A stretch of 64,000 nt of DNA from Nevskiaceae bacterium. Its GTDB lineage: Bacteria; Pseudomonadota; Gammaproteobacteria; Nevskiales; Nevskiaceae. Position 1 is the stretch's first letter. Every line of letters begins with the position of its first letter. The translations under genes and the position numbers were made by a program. Location of the stretch: contig SSEB01000003.1 of NCBI GenBank assembly GCA_008012115.1, forward strand, positions 434,001-498,000. The letters are read 5' to 3'. Below, piece after piece: positions 32,242-40,111 of the stretch. The notes beneath the pieces are model-generated. The model was given only the letters and a program-made list of their open reading frames with translations, ran no database searches and was not told the origin of the DNA.

Positions 32242-33618
32242 ATGAAACTCAAGCTAGTTCTGGCTTCATGCGTTGTGGGAGGCGCGGCCGCCGCGCTGGC
32301 GTTGTCGCCGGCCATGGCCAAGACCCCGCCCGATAAGATCGCCGAGCTGGGCGGCGCGAAGCTGACCTGCATCGGCGCCGAAAAGGCCGGAACCAAGGAT
32401 GGCGTTGCCGAGTACAGCGGCAAGTGGCTGGATTCGTGGCCGGGCATGAAGGGCAAGTCGGGCTACGAGCCGGGTCCCTATGCCGACGAGAAGCCGCTGT
32501 TCACCATCAGCGCACAGAACATGGCGCAGTACGCCGACAAGCTGACCGACGGCCAGAAGGCGATGCTGAAGAAGTATCCGCAGTCCTACCGCATGGACGT
32601 CTATCCCAGCCACCGCGATTTCCGCGTGCCGGACTGGGTCTGCGACGTGGTCAAGAAGAACGCCGCCAACTCGGAAGTGATTCATGACGGGCTCGGCGTC
32701 ACCGGCGTCACCGGCGGCATCACCTTCCCGTTCCCGCAGACCGGCCTCGAGGCGATCTGGAACGCGATCAACCCCTACCGCCCGCTCAACGAGAACGCGG
32801 TGGTGGACATCGCGGACGTCTACTCGAACGGCAACATTGCCTGGGGCAAGCAGCACTTCATGACCTTCGCTCCCGGCTACGATCCGGTGAAGCGCGGCTC
32901 GTACCAGGACAAGATCAACGCGTATTTCTACACCGCCTACATGCTGCCGGAGCGCGACAAGGGTTTCGTCGCGGTCGGCTATCAGCCGAATGACTTCAAC
33001 AAGGACGCGACGCAGTCCTGGCAGTATCAGCCGGGCATCCGCCGCGTGCGCCAGGCGCCGGAAGTCGGCTTCGACTACCCGGTGCCGCCGGCCGGCCTGC
33101 GTACGGTGGACGACGACTACGGCTTCAACGGCTCGCCCGAGCGCTACAGCTGGAAGCTGATCGGCAAGAAGGAGATGTATGTCCCGTACAACAACTTCCG
33201 CGCCAACGATCCGGCGGTCAAGTACAAGGATCTGATCAAGCCGAACACGGTCAATCCGGACTACCTGCGCTACGAGCTGCACCGCGTCTGGGTGCTCGAG
33301 GGCGATCTCAAGCCCGGCGTGCGCCACATCTACAAGAAGCGCGTGCTGTTCCTCGACGAGGACAGCTGGCTGACGCTCACCGCCGACAACTACGACGCGC
33401 GCGGCCAGCTGTGGCGCAACACCATCATCACCTACCACTACTCGCAGGAGTCGAAGTCCTATCACCGCGGCGCGTCGATCTATCACGATCTGACCGCCGG
33501 GGCCTATGAAGTCGGCTACCTGACCAACGAGTCCGGCGAGAAGTGGTGGCGCCTGAACCAGAGCAACGTCAACGCGTCGATGTTCACGCCGGATGCCGCG
33601 GCGCGCGGCGGGCACTGA
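32242..33618 (+). CDS. DUF1329 periplasmic/outer-membrane-associated lipoprotein-type protein
   Basis: The 458-residue protein has a signal peptide (MKLKLVLASCVVGGAAAALA, cleavage likely after AMA at residue 26) and the DUF1329 region rich in Tyr/Trp (LWRNTIITYHYSQ, ASIYHDLTAGAYEVGYL). This family is predicted to fold like LolB/outer-membrane lipid carriers. DUF1329, DUF1302, YCF48 and MMPL proteins commonly occur together; all four are in this window. A GAGGAG site precedes the ATG. Role inferred: handling hydrophobic substrates in the envelope. Confidence 0.87.
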   Translation: MKLKLVLASCVVGGAAAALALSPAMAKTPPDKIAELGGAKLTCIGAEKAGTKDGVAEYSGKWLDSWPGMKGKSGYEPGPYADEKPLFTISAQNMAQYADKLTDGQKAMLKKYPQSYRMDVYPSHRDFRVPDWVCDVVKKNAANSEVIHDGLGVTGVTGGITFPFPQTGLEAIWNAINPYRPLNENAVVDIADVYSNGNIAWGKQHFMTFAPGYDPVKRGSYQDKINAYFYTAYMLPERDKGFVAVGYQPNDFNKDATQSWQYQPGIRRVRQAPEVGFDYPVPPAGLRTVDDDYGFNGSPERYSWKLIGKKEMYVPYNNFRANDPAVKYKDLIKPNTVNPDYLRYELHRVWVLEGDLKPGVRHIYKKRVLFLDEDSWLTLTADNYDARGQLWRNTIITYHYSQESKSYHRGASIYHDLTAGAYEVGYLTNESGEKWWRLNQSNVNASMFTPDAAARGGH

Positions 33619-33645
33619 CCGTCCTTGACTGCCTGACGCAACACC

Positions 33646-33674
33646 CCCATGCCCGGCTTTTTGCCGGGCATGGG
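33646..33674 (+). terminator. Hairpin after the DUF1329 gene
   Basis: CCCATGCCCGGC (33646-33657) pairs perfectly with GCCGGGCATGGG (33663-33674) around a TTTTT loop. Only a weak AT stretch follows, so termination may be partial. It separates the DUF1329 gene from the SDR/aldehyde dehydrogenase pair. Confidence 0.75.
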
Positions 33675-33729
33675 CATTAATAGAACCGAACGAAGCAGAA
33701 CTTTCAGAAACGAACGAGGGGATCGCAAT

Positions 33730-34596
33730 ATGAAAACCGCATTCATCACCGGCGCCAACGTCGGTCAGGCCAACCTGCTGGTCAAGGCGCTGTCCTCGCA
33801 GGGCTGGCGCGTGTTCGCCGGCGTCCTGCCCGGCGCGCCCACCGACCTGAAGACCGGCGGCAACGTCACCGTGGTCGACCAGGACGTGTCGAACACCGAG
33901 TCGGTGAAGAAGAGCGCGGAGATCGTGACGCAGGCGCTGAACGGCCAGGGCCTCGATCTGCTGATGAATGTGGCGGGCGTCGCCAACGTCGCCGTCGGCG
34001 TGCTGGAAGCCGCCGACCTGACGCAGGCCGAGCGCCTGTTCCACATCAACACCTTCGGCCAGCTGCGCGTGATCCAGGCCTTCCTGCCGCTGCTGCGCAA
34101 GAACGCGCCGGGTTCGCGCATCGCCAACTACAGCTCGGGCGCGATCATCGCCAACCCCGTCGGCGCCGGCATCTACAACATGACCAAGCACGCCATCCAC
34201 GGCATGACGCTGACGCTGCGCCACGAGCTGGCGCCGTTCGGTATCCAGGTCACGTCCATCATCCCCGGCGGCGTGCTGACCGGCATGTCGGCCAACTCGC
34301 ACGAGAACACCAAGAAGACCTGGGCGATGCAGCCGGAGGCGGTGCGCAAGATCTATGGCCCGCATCTCGAAAACGTGATGTGCAAGGTGCTGCCCGACAT
34401 GCTGGAGAAGACCGGCAGCTCGCCCGAGCAGGCGCTGGAAGGCACGCTGGAAATCCTGGCCAAGAAGAAGTGGAAGCCGATGGAATACCTGGGCAAGGAC
34501 GTCAAGCCGATGGGCTTCATGCGCCGCCTGCTGTCCGACAGCCAGCTCGAAGGCATCATGCGCTCCACCTTCAAGATTCCGTCGTACAAGGCCTGA
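33730..34596 (+). CDS. SDR family oxidoreductase
   Basis: The 288-residue protein begins MKTAFITGANVGQANLLVKAL, an SDR cofactor motif (TGANVGQAN). It also has NVAGVAN in place of NNAG and YNMTKHAIHGM with the catalytic Tyr and Lys. It may act as a retinol- or sterol-dehydrogenase-like enzyme on a hydrophobic alcohol. The aldehyde dehydrogenase starts 10 bp later, suggesting a two-step alcohol-to-acid oxidation. Confidence 0.83.
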   Translation: MKTAFITGANVGQANLLVKALSSQGWRVFAGVLPGAPTDLKTGGNVTVVDQDVSNTESVKKSAEIVTQALNGQGLDLLMNVAGVANVAVGVLEAADLTQAERLFHINTFGQLRVIQAFLPLLRKNAPGSRIANYSSGAIIANPVGAGIYNMTKHAIHGMTLTLRHELAPFGIQVTSIIPGGVLTGMSANSHENTKKTWAMQPEAVRKIYGPHLENVMCKVLPDMLEKTGSSPEQALEGTLEILAKKKWKPMEYLGKDVKPMGFMRRLLSDSQLEGIMRSTFKIPSYKA

Positions 34597-34606
34597 GAGG
34601 TCCGCC

Positions 34607-36106
34607 ATGAACGCCGTCCTCAAGGAAGACAACGTCTACCGCCCGCTGTTTGATCGCCAGCTGGCGAAGTCGCGGGAGCTGGCGCTGACCGGCGCCGCCG
34701 AGCGCGCCGACAAGATTCGCCGACTGCTCAAGGCGACGCTGGACGCGCGCCCCGCGATCCTCGAGGCTGGTTACAAGGAGCTGCGCCTGTCGCCCACCGA
34801 CATCGACGCGCAGCTGCTGATGGTCAAGGGCGAGGCGGAGTTCATCGCGCGCAATCTCGAAGCCTGGATGGCCGATCAGCCGATCCAGGGCTCGATCATG
34901 ACCCTGGGCAAGAAGAGCTACCTGCGCTACGAGCCCAAGGGCATGGTGCTGCACGTCTCCACCTGGAACGCGCCGATTGCGGAAGCCTTCGTGCTCGCCT
35001 TCGGCGCCATCGCCGCCGGTTGCACCTTCTGGCTCAAGCCGTCCGAGCTGGCGCCGCATTCGGCGCAGGTGATCGCGGACATCGTGAAGAGCGCGTTCGC
35101 CGAGGACGAGTTTGCGGTGTCGGTGGGCGGTCCGGAAGTCTCGTCGGAACTGCTCAAGCTGCCGTTCAACCACTTCTTCTACATCGGTGGCCACGGCGTC
35201 GGCCGCATCATCATGCGGGCGGCGGCGGAACACTTCGCCACCTTCACGCTGGAGATGGGCGGCAAGAATCCGGTGATCGTCGACCAGACCGCCGACCTGG
35301 AAGAGGCCGGCCGCAAGATTGCCTGGGGTCGCGTGGCCAACGCCGGCCAGGTGTGCCTTGCGCCGGACTACGCCCTGGTGCACGAGAGCGTGCTCAAGGG
35401 CTTCGTCGCGCAGCTCGGCAAGTTCATGACCAGCATGTACAACGCCGACGGCAAGGGCTTCCAGAAATCCGCCGACCTGCCGCGTATCGTCAACGCGCGT
35501 CACTTCGAGCGCATCAAGGCGCTGCTCGACGATGCCGTGGCCAAGGGCGCGAAGGTGGAGCTGGGCGGCGAAACCGATGCCGCCGATCTCTACATCTCGC
35601 CGACCATCCTCACCGGCGTGACCGAGGACATGCGCATCATGCAGGAGGAGATCTTCGGGCCGATCATCTGCGTGTTGCCGTTCGGGCAGCGCGAGCAGGC
35701 CGTCGCCACCATCCGCCGTCGCCCCAAGCCACTGGGCTCGTACATCTTCGCCAAGGATCGCGCGGCCATCGACTGGTTCCTGGCGCGCACCACCTCGGGC
35801 AGCACGGTGGTCAATCACAACCTGATCCAGTCCGGCACCAATCCCTACCTGCCGTTCGGCGGCGTCAACGCCAGCGGCACCGGCCGCATCGGCGGGCGCT
35901 ACACCTTCCTGGAGTGCTCCAACGCACGGGCGGTGGTGGAAGACCAGTATCCGGCCGGCGATCCCAACATCATGTTTCCGCCGTACTCGGACAAGTACAA
36001 GAAGATGATCGGCCAGATGCTGGGCAAGGAGCTGAAGATTCCGGACGGCGTGGTCAACGCCATCAACGGCATCATCAAGTTCACCGCGCTGTTCAAGAAG
36101 AAGTAA
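34607..36106 (+). CDS. Aldehyde dehydrogenase
   Basis: The 499-residue enzyme has the cofactor region FWLKPSELAPHSAQVI, the Glu motif LEMGGKNPVIV and the catalytic Cys in NAGQVCLAPDY. It resembles the coniferyl/long-chain aldehyde dehydrogenase group and ends with a hydrophobic, Lys-tipped tail (VVNAINGIIKFTALFKKK) that could attach to the membrane. It is preceded by GAGAGG and is coupled to the SDR gene. It would oxidise an aldehyde to the acid for CoA activation. Confidence 0.92.
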   Translation: MNAVLKEDNVYRPLFDRQLAKSRELALTGAAERADKIRRLLKATLDARPAILEAGYKELRLSPTDIDAQLLMVKGEAEFIARNLEAWMADQPIQGSIMTLGKKSYLRYEPKGMVLHVSTWNAPIAEAFVLAFGAIAAGCTFWLKPSELAPHSAQVIADIVKSAFAEDEFAVSVGGPEVSSELLKLPFNHFFYIGGHGVGRIIMRAAAEHFATFTLEMGGKNPVIVDQTADLEEAGRKIAWGRVANAGQVCLAPDYALVHESVLKGFVAQLGKFMTSMYNADGKGFQKSADLPRIVNARHFERIKALLDDAVAKGAKVELGGETDAADLYISPTILTGVTEDMRIMQEEIFGPIICVLPFGQREQAVATIRRRPKPLGSYIFAKDRAAIDWFLARTTSGSTVVNHNLIQSGTNPYLPFGGVNASGTGRIGGRYTFLECSNARAVVEDQYPAGDPNIMFPPYSDKYKKMIGQMLGKELKIPDGVVNAINGIIKFTALFKKK

Positions 36107-36124
36107 TCGGCCGCCAGATAAAAG

Positions 36125-36148
36125 AACCGGGCCCTGCCCGGTTTTTTT
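36125..36148. terminator. Bidirectional Rho-independent terminator
   Basis: AACCGGGC (36125-36132) pairs with GCCCGGTT (36136-36143) around CCT. A seven-T run follows on the plus strand (36142-36148), and a CTTTTATC tract follows on the minus strand. It lies between the convergent aldehyde dehydrogenase and sixA genes. Confidence 0.93.
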
Positions 36149-36155
36149 ATGCGCG

Positions 36156-36665
36156 CTACCCGGCGTGGTGTGGCGTGGCGGTTTTCTTGGGCCAGTCGTG
36201 CCAGCGCACGCGGCCGCTGGCCGGCGCGATCTCCCGCCAGCGGCGCGCCGGCAGCTCCAGTTGCACGATGCCGCAGGTCGGCAGTTCCAGCACCGGATCG
36301 GCCGACAGTTCCAGCGCCAGCAGGCTGAGCCCGGGGTTGTGGCCGAACAGGGCGACGTTGCCGCTGGCGTCGTCGAGTTCCCGCACCACGTCCAGCAGCG
36401 TCGGCAGCGAGGCGTCGTAGATGCGCGGCAGGATCGCGATGCCGTCCTCGGAAAGGTCCAGTGCCTGTGCGAACAGGCGTGCGGTGGTGATGGCGCGCAG
36501 GGCCGGGCTGCTCACCAGCCGGTCGGGCGGGCTGCCGGCGCGCAGGCGCGCGGCCATGGCCGGCGCATCGCGGCGCCCGCGGGCATTGAGCGGACGCTCG
36601 AAATCCGTCAGTTCGGCGTAATCCCAGGAGGACTTGGCGTGACGGACGAGCGTGAGCAGGCGCAT
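36156..36665 (-). CDS. sixA: SixA-type phosphohistidine phosphatase
   Basis: The 169-residue histidine-phosphatase protein begins MRLLTLVRHAKSSW, the RHG-type phosphohistidine motif. SSPALRAITTARLF and the second His in GHNPGLSLL complete the site. SixA removes phosphate from histidine in phosphorelay proteins such as ArcB, and also acts on the nitrogen PTS protein NPr. It stands alone between a terminator and the flavin reductase gene. Confidence 0.88.
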   Translation of the reverse strand: MRLLTLVRHAKSSWDYAELTDFERPLNARGRRDAPAMAARLRAGSPPDRLVSSPALRAITTARLFAQALDLSEDGIAILPRIYDASLPTLLDVVRELDDASGNVALFGHNPGLSLLALELSADPVLELPTCGIVQLELPARRWREIAPASGRVRWHDWPKKTATPHHAG

Positions 36666-36705
36666 GCCGGCAATCTAGCATGCACGCGGCGCATCCCGCG
36701 TCCGC

Positions 36706-37686
36706 TCAGCTGTTGTGCCAGAGCGCGCCGGCGGTGGGGTCGATGGACTGCAGCAGGCGGTTGAGCAGCGACTTGAGCACCGCGGCCTCCCCCGCGCCCA
36801 GGCGCTGCAGCACCTGGCTTTCGACCGACTTGGCGGCGGTGATCACACGCAGGGTGCAGGCGCTGCCTTCGGCGGTGAGCTGGTAGGCAGGGCGGCCGTT
36901 GATGTCGAACACGTTGCGCACCAGGCCGCGCAGGATCAGCGCTTCGATCGCCGCGCTAGCCCGGTCGTCGAGCACGTTGGACAGGCCCTCGTTGATCTCG
37001 CTGGCGGTAACCACTTCTTTCAGCGTCAGTGCCGACAGCAGGTAGAACTCTTCGTCGCTGAGGCCGGCGGCGATCAGCAGGGGGCGGATCTGACCGAAGA
37101 ACTGGAAATGGCTGCGGCCGAGCAGGTAGCCCAGGAAGTCCTCGCTGAAGCTGCCGCTATGGTAGGCGCTGCGCGGCTTGGCCGAAGGGTCGCGATGGGC
37201 GGCGTGCGCATAGCGTCCGCCGTGAAACACCAGCGGCGAGCTGTCGGCGCGGTCGAAGGACAGCACCTCGCCGACGAAGATGACGTGGTCGCCGCCCTCG
37301 TACTGGAAGGCGGTGCGGCACTGGAAGCGCGCGGTGCAGCCCTGCAGCAGCGGGATGCCGCCGACGCCGGTGTCGACCGCCAGACCGGCGAACTTGTCCT
37401 CGCCGCGCCGCGCGAAGCGCGACGACAGCGCTTCCTGGTCGGCGGCCAGCACGTGCACCGCCCAATGCTGCGCGGCCTTGAACGTGGGCAGGCTCATCGA
37501 CGAGTTGGCCAGGCTCCACAGCACCAGCGGCGGATTGAGCGAGACCGAGTTGAAGCTGTTGGCGGTCAGACCCAGCGGCGCGCCATCGGCGCTGCGCGTG
37601 GTGATGATGGTGACGCCGGTGGCGAACGCGCCCAGTGCCTTGCGGAACTCGGTGGGGTCGAAGGCAGTGGTCTGGGCGTCGCTCAT
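36706..37686 (-). CDS. Flavin reductase fused to a MarR-like winged helix
   Basis: Residues 1 to about 170 form the FMN-binding flavin-reductase domain (FRKALGAFATGVTIITTRSADG, LTANSFNSVSLNPPLVLWSL, VHVLAADQEALSSRFA). This domain gives reduced flavin to two-component monooxygenases. The rest (about 155 residues, EEFYLLSALTLKEVVTASEI to LLNRLLQSID) reads like a MarR-type winged helix. It starts at ATG 37686 after an AGGA site. It lies 35 bp after the DUF1302 stop on the same strand. No two-component oxygenase is seen in the window. Confidence 0.85.
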   Translation of the reverse strand: MSDAQTTAFDPTEFRKALGAFATGVTIITTRSADGAPLGLTANSFNSVSLNPPLVLWSLANSSMSLPTFKAAQHWAVHVLAADQEALSSRFARRGEDKFAGLAVDTGVGGIPLLQGCTARFQCRTAFQYEGGDHVIFVGEVLSFDRADSSPLVFHGGRYAHAAHRDPSAKPRSAYHSGSFSEDFLGYLLGRSHFQFFGQIRPLLIAAGLSDEEFYLLSALTLKEVVTASEINEGLSNVLDDRASAAIEALILRGLVRNVFDINGRPAYQLTAEGSACTLRVITAAKSVESQVLQRLGAGEAAVLKSLLNRLLQSIDPTAGALWHNS

Positions 37687-37730
37687 GCGGTGCATCCTGG
37701 CCGGCGGCGTTGCCGCCGCCGGCCGGTCGG

Positions 37731-39743
37731 TCAGAAGTTGTACTTGACGGTCACGCCGAGATTATCGCGGTCCTGGTACGGACGGTCGGTGAAGTTCGGC
37801 GAGCCAAAATAGGCGCTGTAGCTCACGCCCAGCTGCAGCTGCTGCAGGTAGGTGAAGTTGACGCCGACACTGGCGCGCCGGTCGTTCGGGCCCATCAGTG
37901 CGCCGAGGCCGGAGAGCAGCGAGCCGTGGCCGCGACCGACGCCGGCGAAGGTCATCGGAATCTGCAGGTCCCAGGCCGGGAAGATGTTCTTGTGGTCGAT
38001 GAACCAGAGGAACGAGTAGCCCCAGGTCGAGGTGTTGTATTTCAGTGCCGTGCTGACCGGATGATTGGGGTTGGCGACGCTGGTCACGCCATCGACACTG
38101 AACACCTTGTTGGTGCCGACGTCGGCGACCAGCGTGATGGCATCCCACCACGGCGTGCTGCCGAAGATGTACAGGGCGTTGACGTCCAGCTGGCCGATGC
38201 GCGAGCGCGAGGGCGTCGGAATCGGTCCGGTGATGCCGCCATCGACGTTGACCAGCACCGGCACGCCGTCGCGGTAAATCGCCTCGGCGCCGATATTGGC
38301 ACCGAACAGCTCGGTGGACAGGCTCGCCGCGCCCATCTTGATGCCGTCGAAATACTTGATGTTGTACGTCACCGGCACGGTGATGCCCAGGGTGCCGGTG
38401 GTGATGTCCGGTACGCCAGGCGTCGGGCTCTTCACCAGCAGCGCATTGCCGTAGTTCTGCACGGGTGACGGCGTGGTGTCGTGGTAACGCAGATAGTAGA
38501 GGCCGGCGGTGGTGTTCGGCGTGACCGCGTAGCGCATGCCCAGGCCGTACTGGCCGTAATTGCTGGGCCTCAGTTCGCCGGCGTACTTCACGTTGACGTA
38601 CTTGGGAACGTTGCTGCGCGGCGCCGCCAGCGCCAGCACCGTCTGCGGCACGGTGACGGCCGGGAGGCCGAGGTTGTTGATCTGCTGGGTCAGGGCATTG
38701 ACGGTGGTCTGCACCGCCGGCGTCAGCTGGTTGTTGCTCGGCAGGGTGCCGTTCTGCATCAGGAAGCCGTCGATCAACTGGACTGCCGCGGCGATGTCGT
38801 TCTGCCCGTTGGGCTGGGTGCTGCCGGTCAGGTTGACGTTGGAGTACGCGGAGACATCGAGCGGGTTGTAGATGCCGTAGATGAACTGGCGCCCCGGTCC
38901 GACGACGTCGGCCACCGAGAAGAACTCGCCGACGGGATTGAGTTCGGTGGGCTTGTATTCCAGCTTGTACTGGCCGAGCAGGGTCAGGCGGCTGTTGACC
39001 GACAGTTGCATCGCGATCTGGTTGACCGGCAGCAGGATGCTCTTGACGTCGGCGCCCGGCACGGTGGCCTTGGTGGCGTCGGCCGGTCCCTGGGTCAGCG
39101 CGATGCCGTCGAAGAACAGGCTCTCGCCCCAGGCCGCCACCTGGCGGCCGACGCGCAGGTTCAGCGCGCTCTCGTCGCCGAGCTGCCAGTTGCCGGAGAT
39201 GTAGGCATCGAGCAGGCGGCCGCGCATGCCGTCGAAGCGTTCGGCATCCTTGGTGAAGTGGTTGAAGTCCGAGTTTGGTCCGCCGTACTCGCCGTTGGGG
39301 CCGAACTTGTTGATGGTGTCCGGTGACCGGTTGTCGTTGGCGCGACGGTACACGTTGTCATAGAACGCATCGCCGCGGACGATGAGATCGTAGTTGTCCT
39401 TGGTCAGGTGGATTTCGCCGAGCAGGGTCATGCGATTGTTGATCGGCGTCCACTTCTTGAAGCTGCGGTCGCCGTCGTCGTAGTTGTTCGACTCGGGCAC
39501 CTTGAGATAGGTCGGCAGCGGAATGCTGGCGGCGGGCGGCGCATTGATGATGCCGTCGCTGGGAGCCTCGGTGCGTACCGCGACGACGTAGGCGCCTTGC
39601 AGCGAGTACGAGGCGTCGATGCCGAGGAAATCGAACGTGCCCGCCGAGGCGGCGCCGCTGATGGCGGCGATGCCGACCGCGATGAGTGTTCGTGCCTGCG
39701 GCGCGAAACGGCTGCGCCGGCTCTCCTGATCAAGAGTCGCCAT
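37731..39743 (-). CDS. DUF1302 outer-membrane beta-barrel protein
   Basis: The 670-residue protein has an extended signal peptide (cleavage likely after GAASA near residue 34) and many amphipathic strands. It ends in GVTVKYNF, the aromatic terminus recognised by the outer-membrane assembly machinery. The DUF1302 family is predicted to form porin-like channels. With DUF1329, YCF48 and RND proteins it probably moves hydrophobic compounds across the envelope. A GGGGGAG ribosome site precedes the ATG. Confidence 0.88.
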   Translation of the reverse strand: MATLDQESRRSRFAPQARTLIAVGIAAISGAASAGTFDFLGIDASYSLQGAYVVAVRTEAPSDGIINAPPAASIPLPTYLKVPESNNYDDGDRSFKKWTPINNRMTLLGEIHLTKDNYDLIVRGDAFYDNVYRRANDNRSPDTINKFGPNGEYGGPNSDFNHFTKDAERFDGMRGRLLDAYISGNWQLGDESALNLRVGRQVAAWGESLFFDGIALTQGPADATKATVPGADVKSILLPVNQIAMQLSVNSRLTLLGQYKLEYKPTELNPVGEFFSVADVVGPGRQFIYGIYNPLDVSAYSNVNLTGSTQPNGQNDIAAAVQLIDGFLMQNGTLPSNNQLTPAVQTTVNALTQQINNLGLPAVTVPQTVLALAAPRSNVPKYVNVKYAGELRPSNYGQYGLGMRYAVTPNTTAGLYYLRYHDTTPSPVQNYGNALLVKSPTPGVPDITTGTLGITVPVTYNIKYFDGIKMGAASLSTELFGANIGAEAIYRDGVPVLVNVDGGITGPIPTPSRSRIGQLDVNALYIFGSTPWWDAITLVADVGTNKVFSVDGVTSVANPNHPVSTALKYNTSTWGYSFLWFIDHKNIFPAWDLQIPMTFAGVGRGHGSLLSGLGALMGPNDRRASVGVNFTYLQQLQLGVSYSAYFGSPNFTDRPYQDRDNLGVTVKYNF

Positions 39744-39773
39744 TGAATCTCCCCCGTCGTTTTAGTTTTGCAA

Positions 39774-39830
39774 CCACCCTACCTTAGTGAGGCCTGCCAC
39801 CGGGAGCCTCATCCGAATTGATTAGGGTGG
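39774..39830 (-). other. Nested inverted repeats upstream of DUF1302
   Basis: CCACCCTA (39774-39781) pairs with TAGGGTGG (39823-39830), and GAGGC with GCCTC pair inside. On the minus strand this would lie in the leader of the DUF1302 mRNA or in its promoter. It could be an operator pair or a structured 5' leader; nothing distinguishes these. Confidence 0.4.
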
Positions 39831-39853
39831 CGGCCGCCTGGACGCAAAATCGC

Positions 39854-39967
39854 CGCACCCGCTAAGAGCATTTTCCCTAGGGAAAATGTTATTAAAAATA
39901 AATTAATTTAAAAAATTACAGATATAAAATAACAAGCGGTTTTAGTGGTGACGGCGCAGCGGGTGGC
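39854..39967 (+). repeat. 114-bp AT-core element, copy 5
   Basis: The terminal repeats are CGCACCCGCT (39854-39863) and AGCGGGTGGC (39958-39967). Arms are 39864-39887 and 39934-39957, and the core is 39888-39933 (4 G/C of 46). The left arm holds the perfect palindrome ATTTTCCCTAGGGAAAAT (39870-39887). The element lies between divergent genes. Confidence 0.92.
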
Positions 39968-40111
39968 CGGTGATGGCGGGTGGTCGCTCCTGCGATTGAG
40001 GGTGGCGGCGGATTCGGAATTCAGGCACCGTAATCCAAAGCGGTCCATGAGCCGCAGCGCCGCGCAGGCGAACACACACAGCGCGGCCAAGACGCGAAAG
40101 GAAGGAGAGCG

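Larger units (their letters stand above)
39744..40111. other. 368-bp divergent intergenic region with repeat element
   Basis: Between the minus-strand DUF1302 gene and the plus-strand wax ester synthase lie a structured leader-like segment (39774-39830), the fifth 114-bp element (39854-39967) and the AAGGAGAG site of the synthase (40103-40110). No further gene is seen. Confidence 0.65.

Noticed and set aside
32266-34632. 788-codon minus-strand open frame opposite DUF1329 and the SDR
   Set aside because: It is antisense to proteins with clear signal peptide and SDR motifs, and its own product shows no recognisable domain.
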